In this document: positions 8,333 to 16,736 of the stretch, one piece after another | How the letters are laid out: each line of letters opens with the position of its first letter | Numbering within the stretch: position 1 is the stretch's first letter | From: Betaproteobacteria bacterium | Lineage (GTDB): Bacteria; Pseudomonadota; Gammaproteobacteria; Burkholderiales; Burkholderiaceae_C | Reading direction: 5' to 3' | Length of the DNA: 64,000 bases | Assembly (NCBI GenBank): GCA_016716535.1 | Contig: JADJWD010000005.1 | Span: forward strand, 806,001-870,000 | Position numbers and translations under genes: made by a program | Notes under the pieces: generated by a model | Database searches by the model: none | What the model saw: the letters and a program-made list of their open reading frames with translations, nothing else | Told to the model about the DNA's origin: nothing

Positions 8333-9874
8333 TCAGCGCGCCTTCACCACCGCGTAGCGCGCCAGCGTCTTCTCGCGCGCCGCGGCGTGGTCGACGATCG
8401 GCCGCGGGTAGTGCTCGCCGAGCCGTACGCCGGCGGCTTCCAGATCCGCCGGCGGCGCCAGCCACGGCGCGTGGATCAGGTTGTCGGGCAGCTTTGCCAG
8501 TTGCGGCAGGTAGCGGCGGATGAAGCGGCCTTCGGGGTCGAACTTCCGGCTCTGGCTCACCGGGTTGAAGATGCGGAAGTACGGCTGCGCGTCGCAGCCG
8601 GTACCGGCGGCCCACTGCCAGCCGCCGTTGTTGGCTGCGAGGTCGAAGTCGTTCAGGTGCAGCGCGAAGTAGGCCTCGCCGCGCCGCCAGTCGATGCCGA
8701 GGTCCTTCGTGAGGAAGCTCGCCGTCACCATGCGCAGCCGGTTGTGCATGTAGCCGGTCTGGTTCAGCTGGTGCATCGCCGCGTCGACGAGCGGGTAGCC
8801 GGTGCGGCCGTCGCACCAGGTGGCGAAGTGTTCCTCGGCGTGTTTGCCGTGCTCCCAGCGGAGGTGGTCGCAGCCGGGCTTGAACGCCGCACCGACGACG
8901 CGCGGATGATGGTGCAGGAGCTGGTGATAGAAGTCGCGCCAGATCAGCTCCGACAGCCACACCTCGGCGCCGCGCACGCCGGCCATCCTGCGCTCGTGCG
9001 CCTCGCGCACCAGGCGGCGGATCGAGATCGTCCCGAAGCGCAGGTGCGCGCTCAGGTAGCTCGGACCCTTGACGGCGGGGAAGTCGCGCGTCGCGTGGTA
9101 GCGGTCGATGCGCTCGAGGAAGTCGGCGAGCAGCTCCTCGGCGCCGGCCGGGCCGGTGGGCAGTTTCAGCTCGTGCAGGTTCGTGTGTTCGAAGCCGATG
9201 TCGGCGAGCGAGGGCACCGGTGCCGCGCCGCCGAGCGCCGCCGGCACCGCGGCCAATGCCGAGGCATGCGCGCGCACGTCGAACGGCCGCAACGCGCGCG
9301 CCTGCGCCGCATCGAGCGCCTTCAGCCACGCCGTCTTGTACGGCGTGAACACCGAGAACGGCTGGCCACTGGCGGTGAGGATTTCGCTGCGCTCGAAGAG
9401 CACGTGGTCCTTGACGAGGTGCAGCGCGACGCCCGCGTCGGCCAGCCGGCCGTGCACCTGCAGGTCGCGTTGGCGCGCCGCCGGTTCGTCGTCGTGGCTC
9501 GCGTAGACCGCCTGCGCGTGCAATTGCGCGGCCAGGCGCGGGATCTCCTCGGTCGCCAGGCCGTGGCGCACGATCAGCCCGACGTCTTCGCGGCCGTGTG
9601 ATGCGGCCAGCTCGCGCAGCTCGGCGTCGACGCCGACCAGGCTGTCGCGGATGAACTCGACGCGGCGGTCACGGCGCGGCAGCGGGTCGAGGATCGCGCG
9701 GTCGAAGACGAAGGCGCACCAGACCCGCCGCGCGCCGGCCAGCGCGTGCGCCAGCGCCGCGTGGTCGTGCACGCGCAGGTCGCGGCGCAGCCAGACGAGC
9801 GCGGCGTCGACCTCCTGCGCCGCGCCAGCACGGCCGGCCGCCCGCCGATGCGCGGGGTCATCGTTCATTGGCAT
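8333..9874 (-). CDS. phrB: Deoxyribodipyrimidine photolyase
   Basis: A 513-residue class I photolyase that repairs UV-induced cyclobutane pyrimidine dimers using FAD and light. The N-terminal antenna domain begins at about residue 18 (LVWLRRDLRVHDHAAL). The FAD-binding helical domain is C-terminal with conserved blocks ELIWRDFYHQLL, WCDGRTGYPLVDAAM and the Trp-rich NGGWQWAAGTGCDAQPYFRIFNP. The ATG at 9874 is chosen (a second ATG at 9868 is equally possible); the open frame continues upstream only by shadowing the divergent yqgE gene. It stands alone on this strand, divergent from yqgE and tail-to-tail with the P450 debris. Confidence 0.95.
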   Translation of the reverse strand: MPMNDDPAHRRAAGRAGAAQEVDAALVWLRRDLRVHDHAALAHALAGARRVWCAFVFDRAILDPLPRRDRRVEFIRDSLVGVDAELRELAASHGREDVGLIVRHGLATEEIPRLAAQLHAQAVYASHDDEPAARQRDLQVHGRLADAGVALHLVKDHVLFERSEILTASGQPFSVFTPYKTAWLKALDAAQARALRPFDVRAHASALAAVPAALGGAAPVPSLADIGFEHTNLHELKLPTGPAGAEELLADFLERIDRYHATRDFPAVKGPSYLSAHLRFGTISIRRLVREAHERRMAGVRGAEVWLSELIWRDFYHQLLHHHPRVVGAAFKPGCDHLRWEHGKHAEEHFATWCDGRTGYPLVDAAMHQLNQTGYMHNRLRMVTASFLTKDLGIDWRRGEAYFALHLNDFDLAANNGGWQWAAGTGCDAQPYFRIFNPVSQSRKFDPEGRFIRRYLPQLAKLPDNLIHAPWLAPPADLEAAGVRLGEHYPRPIVDHAAAREKTLARYAVVKAR

Positions 9875-9897
9875 CGGGCCATAGTGTGACGCGGGAA

Positions 9898-9903
9898 TAA
9901 AAT
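9898..9903 (+). promoter_or_regulatory. Putative -10 box (TAAAAT) of yqgE
   Basis: TAAAAT followed by GCCGCCC and the ATG at 9911. The box itself creates an ATG at 9902, which cannot be a start if transcription begins about 7 bases downstream. No convincing -35 was seen. The same TANAAT-GCCGCC arrangement precedes several other genes in the window. Confidence 0.4.
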
Positions 9904-9910
9904 GCCGCCC

Positions 9911-10495
9911 ATGACTCCCGGTGCGCGCATCGACCTGACGAATCAGTTCCTGATCGCCATGCCGGGCATGGCCGACGACACTTTCAGGGGCGCGGTCGTC
10001 TACCTGTGCGAGCACACCGAGAAGGGCGCGCTCGGGCTGGTCATCAACAAGCCGATCGACATCAAGCTGAAGAACCTGTTCGAGAAGGTCGACCTCTCGA
10101 CGCCGCCGGCGCCGCTGGCCGAGCAGCCGGTGTACTTCGGCGGCCCGGTGCAGACCGAACGCGGTTTCGTGCTGCACGAGCGCCAGGGCGAAGGCACGAG
10201 CCCGTACAACTCGACGCTGGCCATCGCCGACAGCGGCCTCGAGATGACGACGAGCAAGGACGTGCTCGAGGCGATGTCCAACGGCGCCGGCCCGAAGAAG
10301 GTGCTGATCACGCTCGGCTACGCCGGCTGGGAGGCCGGCCAGCTCGAAGACGAACTCGGCCGCAACGGCTGGCTGACGGTGGACGCCGACCCGGCGATCA
10401 TCTTCGACACGCCCAACGACAAGCGCTACGACCGCGCGTTGTCGCTCTTGGGCATCGACCCGCGCATGCTGTCGCAGGACGCGGGGCACGCATGA
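9911..10495 (+). CDS. YqgE/AlgH family protein
   Basis: A 194-residue single-domain protein of the YqgE/AlgH family (UPF0301), with family hallmarks TNQFLIAMPGM, FRGAVVYLCEHTEKGALGLVIN and the terminal segment ALSLLGIDPRMLSQDAGHA. The family's biochemical role is unsettled; in some pseudomonads AlgH is linked to alginate regulation. The start at 9911 is preferred over the ATG at 9902 because the latter lies in the putative -10 box. The stop overlaps the start of ruvX (ATGA at 10492-10495), the usual neighbour of yqgE, so yqgE-ruvX-pyrR-pyrB-pyrC'-plsC look like one operon. Confidence 0.9.
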   Translation: MTPGARIDLTNQFLIAMPGMADDTFRGAVVYLCEHTEKGALGLVINKPIDIKLKNLFEKVDLSTPPAPLAEQPVYFGGPVQTERGFVLHERQGEGTSPYNSTLAIADSGLEMTTSKDVLEAMSNGAGPKKVLITLGYAGWEAGQLEDELGRNGWLTVDADPAIIFDTPNDKRYDRALSLLGIDPRMLSQDAGHA

Positions 10496-10944
10496 ACGCG
10501 GCGGCGGCGCGCACAGCCGCCGTCACCTTTCTCGCTTTCGACTACGGCGTGCGCCGCGTCGGCGTCGCCGCCGGCAACGCCATCGTCGGCACGGCGCAGC
10601 CGCTGACCACTGTGTGCACGCAAGGCGACGCCCGCTTCGCCGAGATCGCGCGGCTCGTCGCCGAGTGGCGGCCCGACGCGCTCGTCGTCGGCGTGCCCTT
10701 CCACCCCGACGGCGCGGCGCACGACAATACGCGCCGCGCGCGCGCCTTCGGCCGCCGGCTGCACGGGCGCTTCGGGCTGCCGGTGCACGAGGTCGACGAG
10801 CGCTACAGCACCACCGAGGCGCTGGCCGCCGGGGCAGGCGATGCCGATGCCGATGCCGTTGCCGCGGCGATCATCCTCGGGCAGTTCCTGCGTTCCCTTT
10901 CCACCTCTGCCAACGAAACCCGCGACGACGATGCTGCAGCTTGA
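10492..10944 (+). CDS. ruvX: Putative Holliday junction resolvase YqgF/RuvX
   Basis: A 150-residue RNase H-fold protein. It shows the first acidic strand (LAFDYGVRRVGVA), the second (DALVVGVPFHPDG) and the third with DERYSTTEA, all characteristic of YqgF/RuvX. The family has been implicated in Holliday-junction resolution and in pre-16S rRNA 5'-end maturation; the sequence does not discriminate. A run of Asp-Ala dipeptides (GDADADAVAAA) precedes the last helix. The start overlaps the yqgE stop by four bases and the end overlaps pyrR by 14 bases, so translation is probably coupled across the operon. Confidence 0.9.
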   Translation: MNAAAARTAAVTFLAFDYGVRRVGVAAGNAIVGTAQPLTTVCTQGDARFAEIARLVAEWRPDALVVGVPFHPDGAAHDNTRRARAFGRRLHGRFGLPVHEVDERYSTTEALAAGAGDADADAVAAAIILGQFLRSLSTSANETRDDDAAA

Positions 10945-11476
10945 CGCCGAGGCGCTCTACGCCGACCTGCGCGAAGGTGTGCGCCGCCTGCTGCGCCCGG
11001 CTGCGGCTGGCCCGACGAGCCTGGTCGGCATCTGGTCGGGCGGCGCCTGGCTCGCCGAGCGCTTGCACCGCGACCTCGCGCTCGCGGGCCAGCACGGCGT
11101 CATCTCGAGCACGCTGCACCGCGACGACTTCGGCTCGCGCGGCCTCGCCGCTGGCAAGCTGGGCAGCGACGCAACGCAGCTGCCGTTCGACATCGACGGC
11201 CGCCACATCGTGCTCGTCGACGACGTGCTCTACACCGGCCGCACGGTGCGCGCGGTGATCAACGAGCTGTACGACTTCGGCCGGCCGGCGAGCGTGACGC
11301 TGGCCGTGCTCGTGGACCGCGGCGGGCGCGAACTGCCGATCGAGGCCGCGTATGCGGCGTCGCGCATCGTGTTGGCCGCCGGGCAGAAGCTGACGCTGGT
11401 GCGCGACGACACCGGTCGCTTCACGTTTGCCGTGCGCGAGCGGTCCGCCGCGGGTGCCGCCGGGGAGGGGCGCTGA
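10931..11476 (+). CDS. pyrR: PyrR: pyrimidine operon regulator / uracil phosphoribosyltransferase
   Basis: A 181-residue type I phosphoribosyltransferase. It has the PRPP loop IVLVDDVLYTGRTVRA and the upstream segment LVGIWSGGAWLAERL. In Bacillus PyrR binds pyr mRNA to attenuate transcription and has weak uracil phosphoribosyltransferase activity; in proteobacteria the regulatory role is less clear. It is directly followed by pyrB with a TGATG overlap (11474-11478), the standard pyrR-pyrB-pyrC' order of pseudomonads and Burkholderiales. The start at 10931 overlaps the ruvX end. No obvious attenuator was seen upstream, because pyrR is embedded in the yqgE operon. Confidence 0.93.
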   Translation: MLQLDAEALYADLREGVRRLLRPAAAGPTSLVGIWSGGAWLAERLHRDLALAGQHGVISSTLHRDDFGSRGLAAGKLGSDATQLPFDIDGRHIVLVDDVLYTGRTVRAVINELYDFGRPASVTLAVLVDRGGRELPIEAAYAASRIVLAAGQKLTLVRDDTGRFTFAVRERSAAGAAGEGR

Positions 11477-12438
11477 TGCTGTCGCGCCGCAACCCGCAGC
11501 TCAACGCCAACGGCGAGCTGATCCACCTGTTGTCGATCGAAGGGCTGCCGCGCGCCATCCTGACGCAGATCCTCGACACCGCCGGCACGTTCCTGAGCGT
11601 CAACGAGCGCGACGTGAAGAAGGTGCCGCTGCTGCGGGGCAAGAGCGTCTTCAACCTCTTCTTCGAGAACAGCACGCGCACGCGCACGACATTCGAGATC
11701 GCCGCCAAGCGGCTCAGTGCCGACGTCATCAACCTCGACATCGCGCGCAGCAGCACGGCCAAGGGCGAGAGCCTGCTGGACACCATCGCGAATCTGTCGG
11801 CGATGCAGGCCGACATGTTCATCGTCCGCCACGCCGAGAGCGGCGCGCCGTACCTGATCGCGCGGCACGTCGCGCCGCACGTGCACGTCGTCAACGCCGG
11901 CGACGGGCGCCATGCGCACCCGACGCAGGCGCTGCTGGACATGTACACGATCCGCCACTTCAAGCGCGACTTCTCGAACCTCGTGGTCGCGGTCGTCGGC
12001 GACATCGTGCACTCGCGCGTCGCGCGCTCCGACATCCACGCGCTGACGACGCTCGGCGTGCCCGAGATCCGCGCCGTCGGGCCGAAGACGCTGGTGCCCG
12101 GCGACCTCGCGGCGATGGGCGTGCGCGTGTGCCACGACATGGCCGAGGGCATCCGCGGCGCCGACGTGATCATCATGCTGCGCCTGCAGAACGAGCGCAT
12201 GAGCGGCGCGCTGCTGCCCAGCGCCGCCGAGTTCTACATGACCTACGGCCTGACGCCCGAGAAGCTGGCGCTCGCGAACCGCGACGCGATCGTCATGCAC
12301 CCGGGTCCGATCAACCGCGGCGTCGAGATCGACTCGCAGGTGGCCGACGGGCGGGCGAGCGTCATCCTGCCGCAGGTGACCTTCGGCATCGCGGTGCGGA
12401 TGGCGGTGATGAGCCTGATCGCGGGGAACCCGGCATGA
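11476..12438 (+). CDS. pyrB: Aspartate carbamoyltransferase catalytic subunit
   Basis: A 320-residue enzyme joining carbamoyl phosphate and aspartate in the second step of pyrimidine synthesis. The carbamoyl-phosphate site FFENSTRTRTTFE is at about residues 55-67, the HPTQALLDMY motif lies mid-protein, and the aspartate domain ends with MHPGPINRGVEI. The N-terminal extension before the first helix is longer than in E. coli PyrB, as expected for the class A aspartate transcarbamoylases that form dodecamers with a PyrC-like partner. That partner is encoded immediately downstream with an ATGA overlap (12435-12438). Confidence 0.97.
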   Translation: MLSRRNPQLNANGELIHLLSIEGLPRAILTQILDTAGTFLSVNERDVKKVPLLRGKSVFNLFFENSTRTRTTFEIAAKRLSADVINLDIARSSTAKGESLLDTIANLSAMQADMFIVRHAESGAPYLIARHVAPHVHVVNAGDGRHAHPTQALLDMYTIRHFKRDFSNLVVAVVGDIVHSRVARSDIHALTTLGVPEIRAVGPKTLVPGDLAAMGVRVCHDMAEGIRGADVIIMLRLQNERMSGALLPSAAEFYMTYGLTPEKLALANRDAIVMHPGPINRGVEIDSQVADGRASVILPQVTFGIAVRMAVMSLIAGNPA

Positions 12439-13751
12439 AGACGCTGATCCGTGGCGGGCGGGTCGTCGACCCCGCGAGCGGCCGCGACGAGCCGGCCGAC
12501 GTGGCGATCGCTGCCGACCGCATCGTCGCCATCGGCCCCGACCTCGCGCGGCAGCGCGACTTCGACGCCGAGCGCACGATCGACGCCACCGGCCTCGTCG
12601 TCATGCCGGGCCTCGTCGATCTCTCGGCGCGGCTGCGCGAGCCCGGGCACGAGCACGAGGGCATGCTCGAAAGTGAACTCGCGGCCGCCGCGGCGGGCGG
12701 CGTGACGAGCCTCGTCTGCCCGCCGGACACCGACCCGGTGCTCGACGAGCCGGGCTTGGTCGAGATGCTGAAGTTCCGCGCCCGCAAGCTCTCGCGCTGC
12801 CGCGTTTTCCCGCTCGGCGCGCTGACGCGCGGGCTCGAAGGCCAGGTGCTCACCGAGATGGCCGAGCTGACGGCGGCCGGCTGCATCGGCTTCAGCCAGG
12901 CCGACGTGGCGGTGCGCGACACGAACGTGCTGATGCGCGCGCTGCAGTACGCGGCCACCTTCGGCTGCACGGTGTGGCTGCGGCCGCAGGACCCGTGGCT
13001 CGGCGGCGGTGTCGCCGCCAGCGGCGCGGTGGCGACGCGGCTCGGCCTGTCGGGCGTGCCGGTGGCGGCCGAGACGATCGCGCTGCACCAGATCGTCGAG
13101 CTCGTGCGCGCAACGCGAGCGCGCGTGCACGTGTGCCGGCTCTCCAGCGCCGCTGGCGTCGCGCTGCTGCGGGCGGCCAAGGCCGAGGGGCTGCCGATCA
13201 CCGCCGATGTCAGCATCAACTCGCTGCACCTGACCGACATCGACATCGGCTACTTCAACGCCGACATGCGCCTTTCGCCGCCGCTGCGCCAGGGCGCCGA
13301 CCGCGAAGCGCTGCGGGCGGCGCTCGCCGATGGCACGCTCGACGCGCTCGTCTCCGACCACAACCCGGTCGCCGACGACATGAAGAACCTGCCGTTCGGC
13401 GAGGCCGAGCCGGGCGCGACCGGGCTCGAGCTGCTGCTGAGCCTGGCGCTGCGCTGGGGCCGCGACAGCGATGTGCCGCTGGCACGCGCGCTCGCCACCG
13501 TGACCGCGGGCCCGGTGCGGGTGCTCGGCGAGGCGCTGTTGTCGCTGGCCGGCAGCGCCGGGCGGCTCGTCGAAGGGGGTGTCGCGGATCTCTGCCTCTT
13601 CGACCCCGGCGAAGACTGGGCGGTGGCGCCCGAGCGGCTGCTGAGCCAGGGGCGGCACACGCCGTTCGCGTTCGAGAACAGCGGCATGGCGCTGCCCGGG
13701 CGCGTGCGCGCCACGCTGGTGGCGGGCACGCTGGCGCATGAGGCGCGCTAA
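12435..13751 (+). CDS. pyrX: Dihydroorotase-like PyrC' (probably catalytically inactive)
   Basis: A 438-residue amidohydrolase-fold protein of the class I dihydroorotase family. The metal-binding DxHxH motif is replaced by DLSARLREPG, and the HH of the usual DVTPHH segment is replaced by SINSLH. An Asp-His pair in LVSDHNPV is kept. Loss of these metal ligands argues against hydrolytic activity. In pseudomonads the equivalent non-catalytic PyrC' is needed to assemble active aspartate transcarbamoylase with PyrB, and the ATGA coupling to pyrB fits that structural role. An active dihydroorotase must then be encoded elsewhere. The 3' end overlaps plsC by 14 bases. Confidence 0.9.
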   Translation: MKTLIRGGRVVDPASGRDEPADVAIAADRIVAIGPDLARQRDFDAERTIDATGLVVMPGLVDLSARLREPGHEHEGMLESELAAAAAGGVTSLVCPPDTDPVLDEPGLVEMLKFRARKLSRCRVFPLGALTRGLEGQVLTEMAELTAAGCIGFSQADVAVRDTNVLMRALQYAATFGCTVWLRPQDPWLGGGVAASGAVATRLGLSGVPVAAETIALHQIVELVRATRARVHVCRLSSAAGVALLRAAKAEGLPITADVSINSLHLTDIDIGYFNADMRLSPPLRQGADREALRAALADGTLDALVSDHNPVADDMKNLPFGEAEPGATGLELLLSLALRWGRDSDVPLARALATVTAGPVRVLGEALLSLAGSAGRLVEGGVADLCLFDPGEDWAVAPERLLSQGRHTPFAFENSGMALPGRVRATLVAGTLAHEAR

Positions 13752-14529
13752 GGACCCGGCTCCTATCGCCCCCACCGGCCCCGCGGCCACGTTGCGGGGC
13801 CTCTGGCGCCTGGCGCGCGCGGCGCTGCACGGACTGCACGGCCTTGTCGTCGTGCTGCTCGTCTTTCCGCACCTGAACCGCACCGCGCGCGAGCAGCGCA
13901 TCCGCTGGTGGTCGGCCAAGATGTTCCGCATGCTCGGCATGCGGCTCGAGGTGAACGGCGCCTTCCGGGCGGGCGCCAAGCTGCTCGTCGCCAACCACAT
14001 CTCGTGGCTCGACATCATGGCCGTGCACGCCGCCTGCCCCGAGGCGCGCTTCGTCAGCAAGGCCGAGGTGCGGCACTGGCCGCTCGTCAACCGGCTCGTC
14101 GGCGCGGCGCGCACGCTGTACCTGCAACGCGAGCGCTCGCGTGACGCGCTGCGCGTGGTGCACGAGATGGCCGAGGCGCTGCGTGCCGGCGACACGGTGG
14201 CCGTCTTTCCCGAGGGGACCACCGGCGACGGGCACGCGCTGCTGCCGTTCCACGCCAACCTGCTGCAGGCGGCGATCGCCACCGGCACGCCGGTGCAGCC
14301 GGTGTCGCTGCGTTATGCCGAAGGCGGCGACGCGGTCAGCCGCGCCGCCGACTTCACCGGCGACATCACGCTCGGCCAGAGCCTGTGGGCGCTGGCGCGC
14401 GCGCGCGCCATCGTCGTGCACGTGCAGGTGCTCACCGCCGAGGGCACTCTGCATGCCGACCGGCGGCGACTCGCCGAACGCTTGCGCTTTCTCATCGAGG
14501 AAGCGCTGCGAGACGGGCGCGCCGTGTAG
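13738..14529 (+). CDS. plsC: 1-acyl-sn-glycerol-3-phosphate acyltransferase
   Basis: A 263-residue membrane-associated acyltransferase that converts lysophosphatidic to phosphatidic acid. The catalytic HxxxxD motif is NHISWLD (about residues 87-92), the acceptor-binding motif FPEGTTGDG follows at about 160, and a hydrophobic N-terminal segment (LHGLVVVLLVFPHL) would anchor it to the inner membrane. It overlaps the end of the pyrC' gene by 14 bases and so is probably the last gene of that operon. A lyso-ornithine-lipid acyltransferase (OlsA) is a close alternative that motif inspection cannot rule out. Confidence 0.88.
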   Translation: MRRAKDPAPIAPTGPAATLRGLWRLARAALHGLHGLVVVLLVFPHLNRTAREQRIRWWSAKMFRMLGMRLEVNGAFRAGAKLLVANHISWLDIMAVHAACPEARFVSKAEVRHWPLVNRLVGAARTLYLQRERSRDALRVVHEMAEALRAGDTVAVFPEGTTGDGHALLPFHANLLQAAIATGTPVQPVSLRYAEGGDAVSRAADFTGDITLGQSLWALARARAIVVHVQVLTAEGTLHADRRRLAERLRFLIEEALRDGRAV

Positions 14530-14540
14530 AGTCCGCCGCC

Positions 14541-15521
14541 ATGGAGCGCAGCGCGTCGACCGGGCACCCCACGCGGCATGACACGCGGCATCCCACGCGG
14601 CCGTTGCTCCTGGCCTTCGACGACGCGCACGAGCAGGCGCTGGCCCGTGCGTTGGCGGAGGCACTGGGTTGGCCGCAGGGCACCGTGCAGCGGCACGCCT
14701 TCCCCGACGGCGAGACGCGCCTGACGCTGCCGCCGCAACTGCCCGCCGACGTGGTGCTGCTGCGCGGCCTGCACGACCCCAACGCCAAGCTCACCGAGTT
14801 GCTGCTTGCCGCCGCCGGCGCGCGTGAACTCGGCGCGCGGCGGCTGGCGCTCGTCTGCCCGTACCTGGCCTACATGCGTCAGGACATGGCCTTCAACCCC
14901 GGCGAGGTCGTGAGCCAGCGGCACCTTGGTGCGCTGCTGGCGCAGGCGTTCGACGCCGTTGTCACCGTCGACCCGCACCTGCACCGCGTCGCCACGCTCG
15001 ACGAAGTGGTGCCGGGCCGGCGCGGCATCGCGCTCAGCGCCGCGCCGCTGCTCGGGCGCTTCGTGGCGGGCGCCGCGCCGAAGGCGCTGCTGCTCGCGCC
15101 CGACGAGGAAGCCGGCCGCTGGGTGCGCGTCGCTGCCGAGGCCGGCGCGCTCGACCACGCGGTGTGCCTGAAGACGCGCCGCGGCGACCGCGATGTCGAG
15201 GTCGAACTGCACGGCGCGCCGGTGCGCGGCCGCGCCGTCGTGCTGCTCGACGACGTGGCCAGCACCGGCCGCACGCTGGCTGCGGCGGCGCGCGTGGCGC
15301 TGGCCGCCGGCGCGGCGCGCGTCGACGTGGCGGTGACGCACGCGATCTTCGTCGGCGACGCGCTCGCGCACGTGCGCGCGGCCGGCGTGCAGCGCGTGTG
15401 GAGCAGCGACTGCGTGCCCCACGCCAGCAACGCCGTCAGCGTCGTGCCGATGCTCGCGCAGGCGCTGGCTGACGCGCTGGCGGACGCGCTGGAAGACGCG
15501 CCGGTGCAGACGAGCGGATGA
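14541..15521 (+). CDS. Ribose-phosphate pyrophosphokinase-like phosphoribosyltransferase
   Basis: A 326-residue protein of the PRPP synthetase family. Visible motifs are FPDGETRL, MRQDMAFNPGEVVSQ, TVDPHLHRV and the PRPP-binding loop VVLLDDVASTGRTLAA. It differs from housekeeping Prs in the flexible loop and resembles the shorter prs-like paralogues that sit beside other genes in many Burkholderiales. Whether it makes PRPP or acts on another substrate is not decidable here. The N-terminus carries a repeated Thr-Arg-His element from a near-tandem CACGCGGCAT repeat. The ATG at 14541 is preceded 8 bases earlier by TAGAGT, a near -10 box. Its stop is 6 bases before the next start. Confidence 0.75.
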   Translation: MERSASTGHPTRHDTRHPTRPLLLAFDDAHEQALARALAEALGWPQGTVQRHAFPDGETRLTLPPQLPADVVLLRGLHDPNAKLTELLLAAAGARELGARRLALVCPYLAYMRQDMAFNPGEVVSQRHLGALLAQAFDAVVTVDPHLHRVATLDEVVPGRRGIALSAAPLLGRFVAGAAPKALLLAPDEEAGRWVRVAAEAGALDHAVCLKTRRGDRDVEVELHGAPVRGRAVVLLDDVASTGRTLAAAARVALAAGAARVDVAVTHAIFVGDALAHVRAAGVQRVWSSDCVPHASNAVSVVPMLAQALADALADALEDAPVQTSG

Positions 15522-15527
15522 CGCGCC

Positions 15528-16715
15528 GTGAGCGCAACGGACGCCCCTCAGCGCGTGCCGTTGGCCGAAGTGGCCGACCTGATGGCGCCCGGCCAACCGT
15601 TGCCCTTCCGCGTGCTCGACGCCTTCGGCCGGCTGCTGCTGGCGCAGGGCCAGCGCATCCACGACGTGCGCCAGCTGCAGGCGCTGCTCGAGCGCGGCGC
15701 CAGCGTCGAGCGCGACGAGGTGCAGCAGGCGCGTGCGGCGCGTGCGGCCGCGGCGACCGGCGGTTCGCGCGTGCCGTCGACGACGCGCGAGCTGACCTGG
15801 TTCGACCACTTCGACCAGCAGATCTGGGTGCTGGACGACCTGCTGCGTGCACTCGGCAAGAACGAGGCACGCGAAGGGGTGCGGGCCGACCTCGCCGCGC
15901 AGCTCGCCGCTTTCGGTGAGCACTTCATCGCGCTCGTCGAGCGGCAGCCCGACGCGGCGCTCTTTCACGCCGTGCGCCAGGACGACAAGCGCTGCGCGCT
16001 CTATGCGCTGACGCATGCGCTGCATGCCGCCACCGTCGTGCAGCTGGCCGCGCGCCAGCTCGGCTGGCCGGCCGCGCAGGTGAGAAGTGCGGTGTTCGCC
16101 GCGCTGACGATGAACGCGGCGATCGTCGAGCTGCAAGGCCGCATGGCCGAGCAGAAGGAGTCGCCGAGCAAGGCGCAGGTCGATGTGATCCGCGCCCATC
16201 CGCACCGCGCCGCCGAGCGGCTGGCCGCCGCCGGCATTGCGGATGCCGCGTGGCTCGACGCCGTGCGCGACCATCACGAGCGGCCGGTCGGCGGCTACCC
16301 CCGCGGCGTCGAGCCGGGCGAGCTGGCGCGGCTCGTGCGCGCCGCCGATGTCTACACCGCGAAGATCAGCCCGCGCGCCATCCGCGCCGCGCAGACGCCG
16401 CAAGCCGCGGCGCGCCAGCTGTTCCAGGACGAAGGCGGCGGCCCGCTTGCCGCGGCGCTGATCAAGGCCGTCGGCGTCTACCCGCCGGGTGACCTGGTGA
16501 CGCTGAAGAACGGCGAGACGGCGGTCGTCGTCGCGCGCACCGCGGTCGGCAACGCGCCGCAGGTGGCGGTGCTCTTCAGCGCGCAGGGCAAGCCGGTGGC
16601 CGGTGCGCCGCGGCGCGACACGACGCAGGGCGAGACGGCGATCGCCGGGCCGCTGGCGGACCGCTCGCGCGTGACGCGCGTGCTGCCCGAGGCGGTGTAC
16701 GGGCTGCTGCGGTAG
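15528..16715 (+). CDS. Degenerate HD-GYP domain protein
   Basis: A 395-residue protein starting at a GTG. Residues about 10-60 are an N-terminal segment common before HD-GYP domains in this group (PFRVLDAFGRLLLAQGQ). From about residue 130 the sequence follows an HD-GYP fold, including HPHRAAERL and HHERPVGGYPRG, and ends with the usual tail YPPGDLVTLKNGETAVV. The defining HD dyad is missing: the position of HDxGK reads MNAAIVELQ. Cyclic-di-GMP hydrolysis is therefore unlikely; a c-di-GMP-binding or protein-interaction role is possible. It lies 6 bases after the PRPP-synthetase-like gene and converges on gpmA. Confidence 0.75.
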   Translation: MSATDAPQRVPLAEVADLMAPGQPLPFRVLDAFGRLLLAQGQRIHDVRQLQALLERGASVERDEVQQARAARAAAATGGSRVPSTTRELTWFDHFDQQIWVLDDLLRALGKNEAREGVRADLAAQLAAFGEHFIALVERQPDAALFHAVRQDDKRCALYALTHALHAATVVQLAARQLGWPAAQVRSAVFAALTMNAAIVELQGRMAEQKESPSKAQVDVIRAHPHRAAERLAAAGIADAAWLDAVRDHHERPVGGYPRGVEPGELARLVRAADVYTAKISPRAIRAAQTPQAAARQLFQDEGGGPLAAALIKAVGVYPPGDLVTLKNGETAVVVARTAVGNAPQVAVLFSAQGKPVAGAPRRDTTQGETAIAGPLADRSRVTRVLPEAVYGLLR

Positions 16716-16736
16716 CCGAAAGCGGCCGAAAGGCGA

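Noticed and set aside
8105..9601. A 498-codon plus-strand frame that begins with the P450 fragment
   Set aside because: Only the first 73 codons resemble P450. From 8333 onward the frame is the antisense of phrB, so it is not a single gene.
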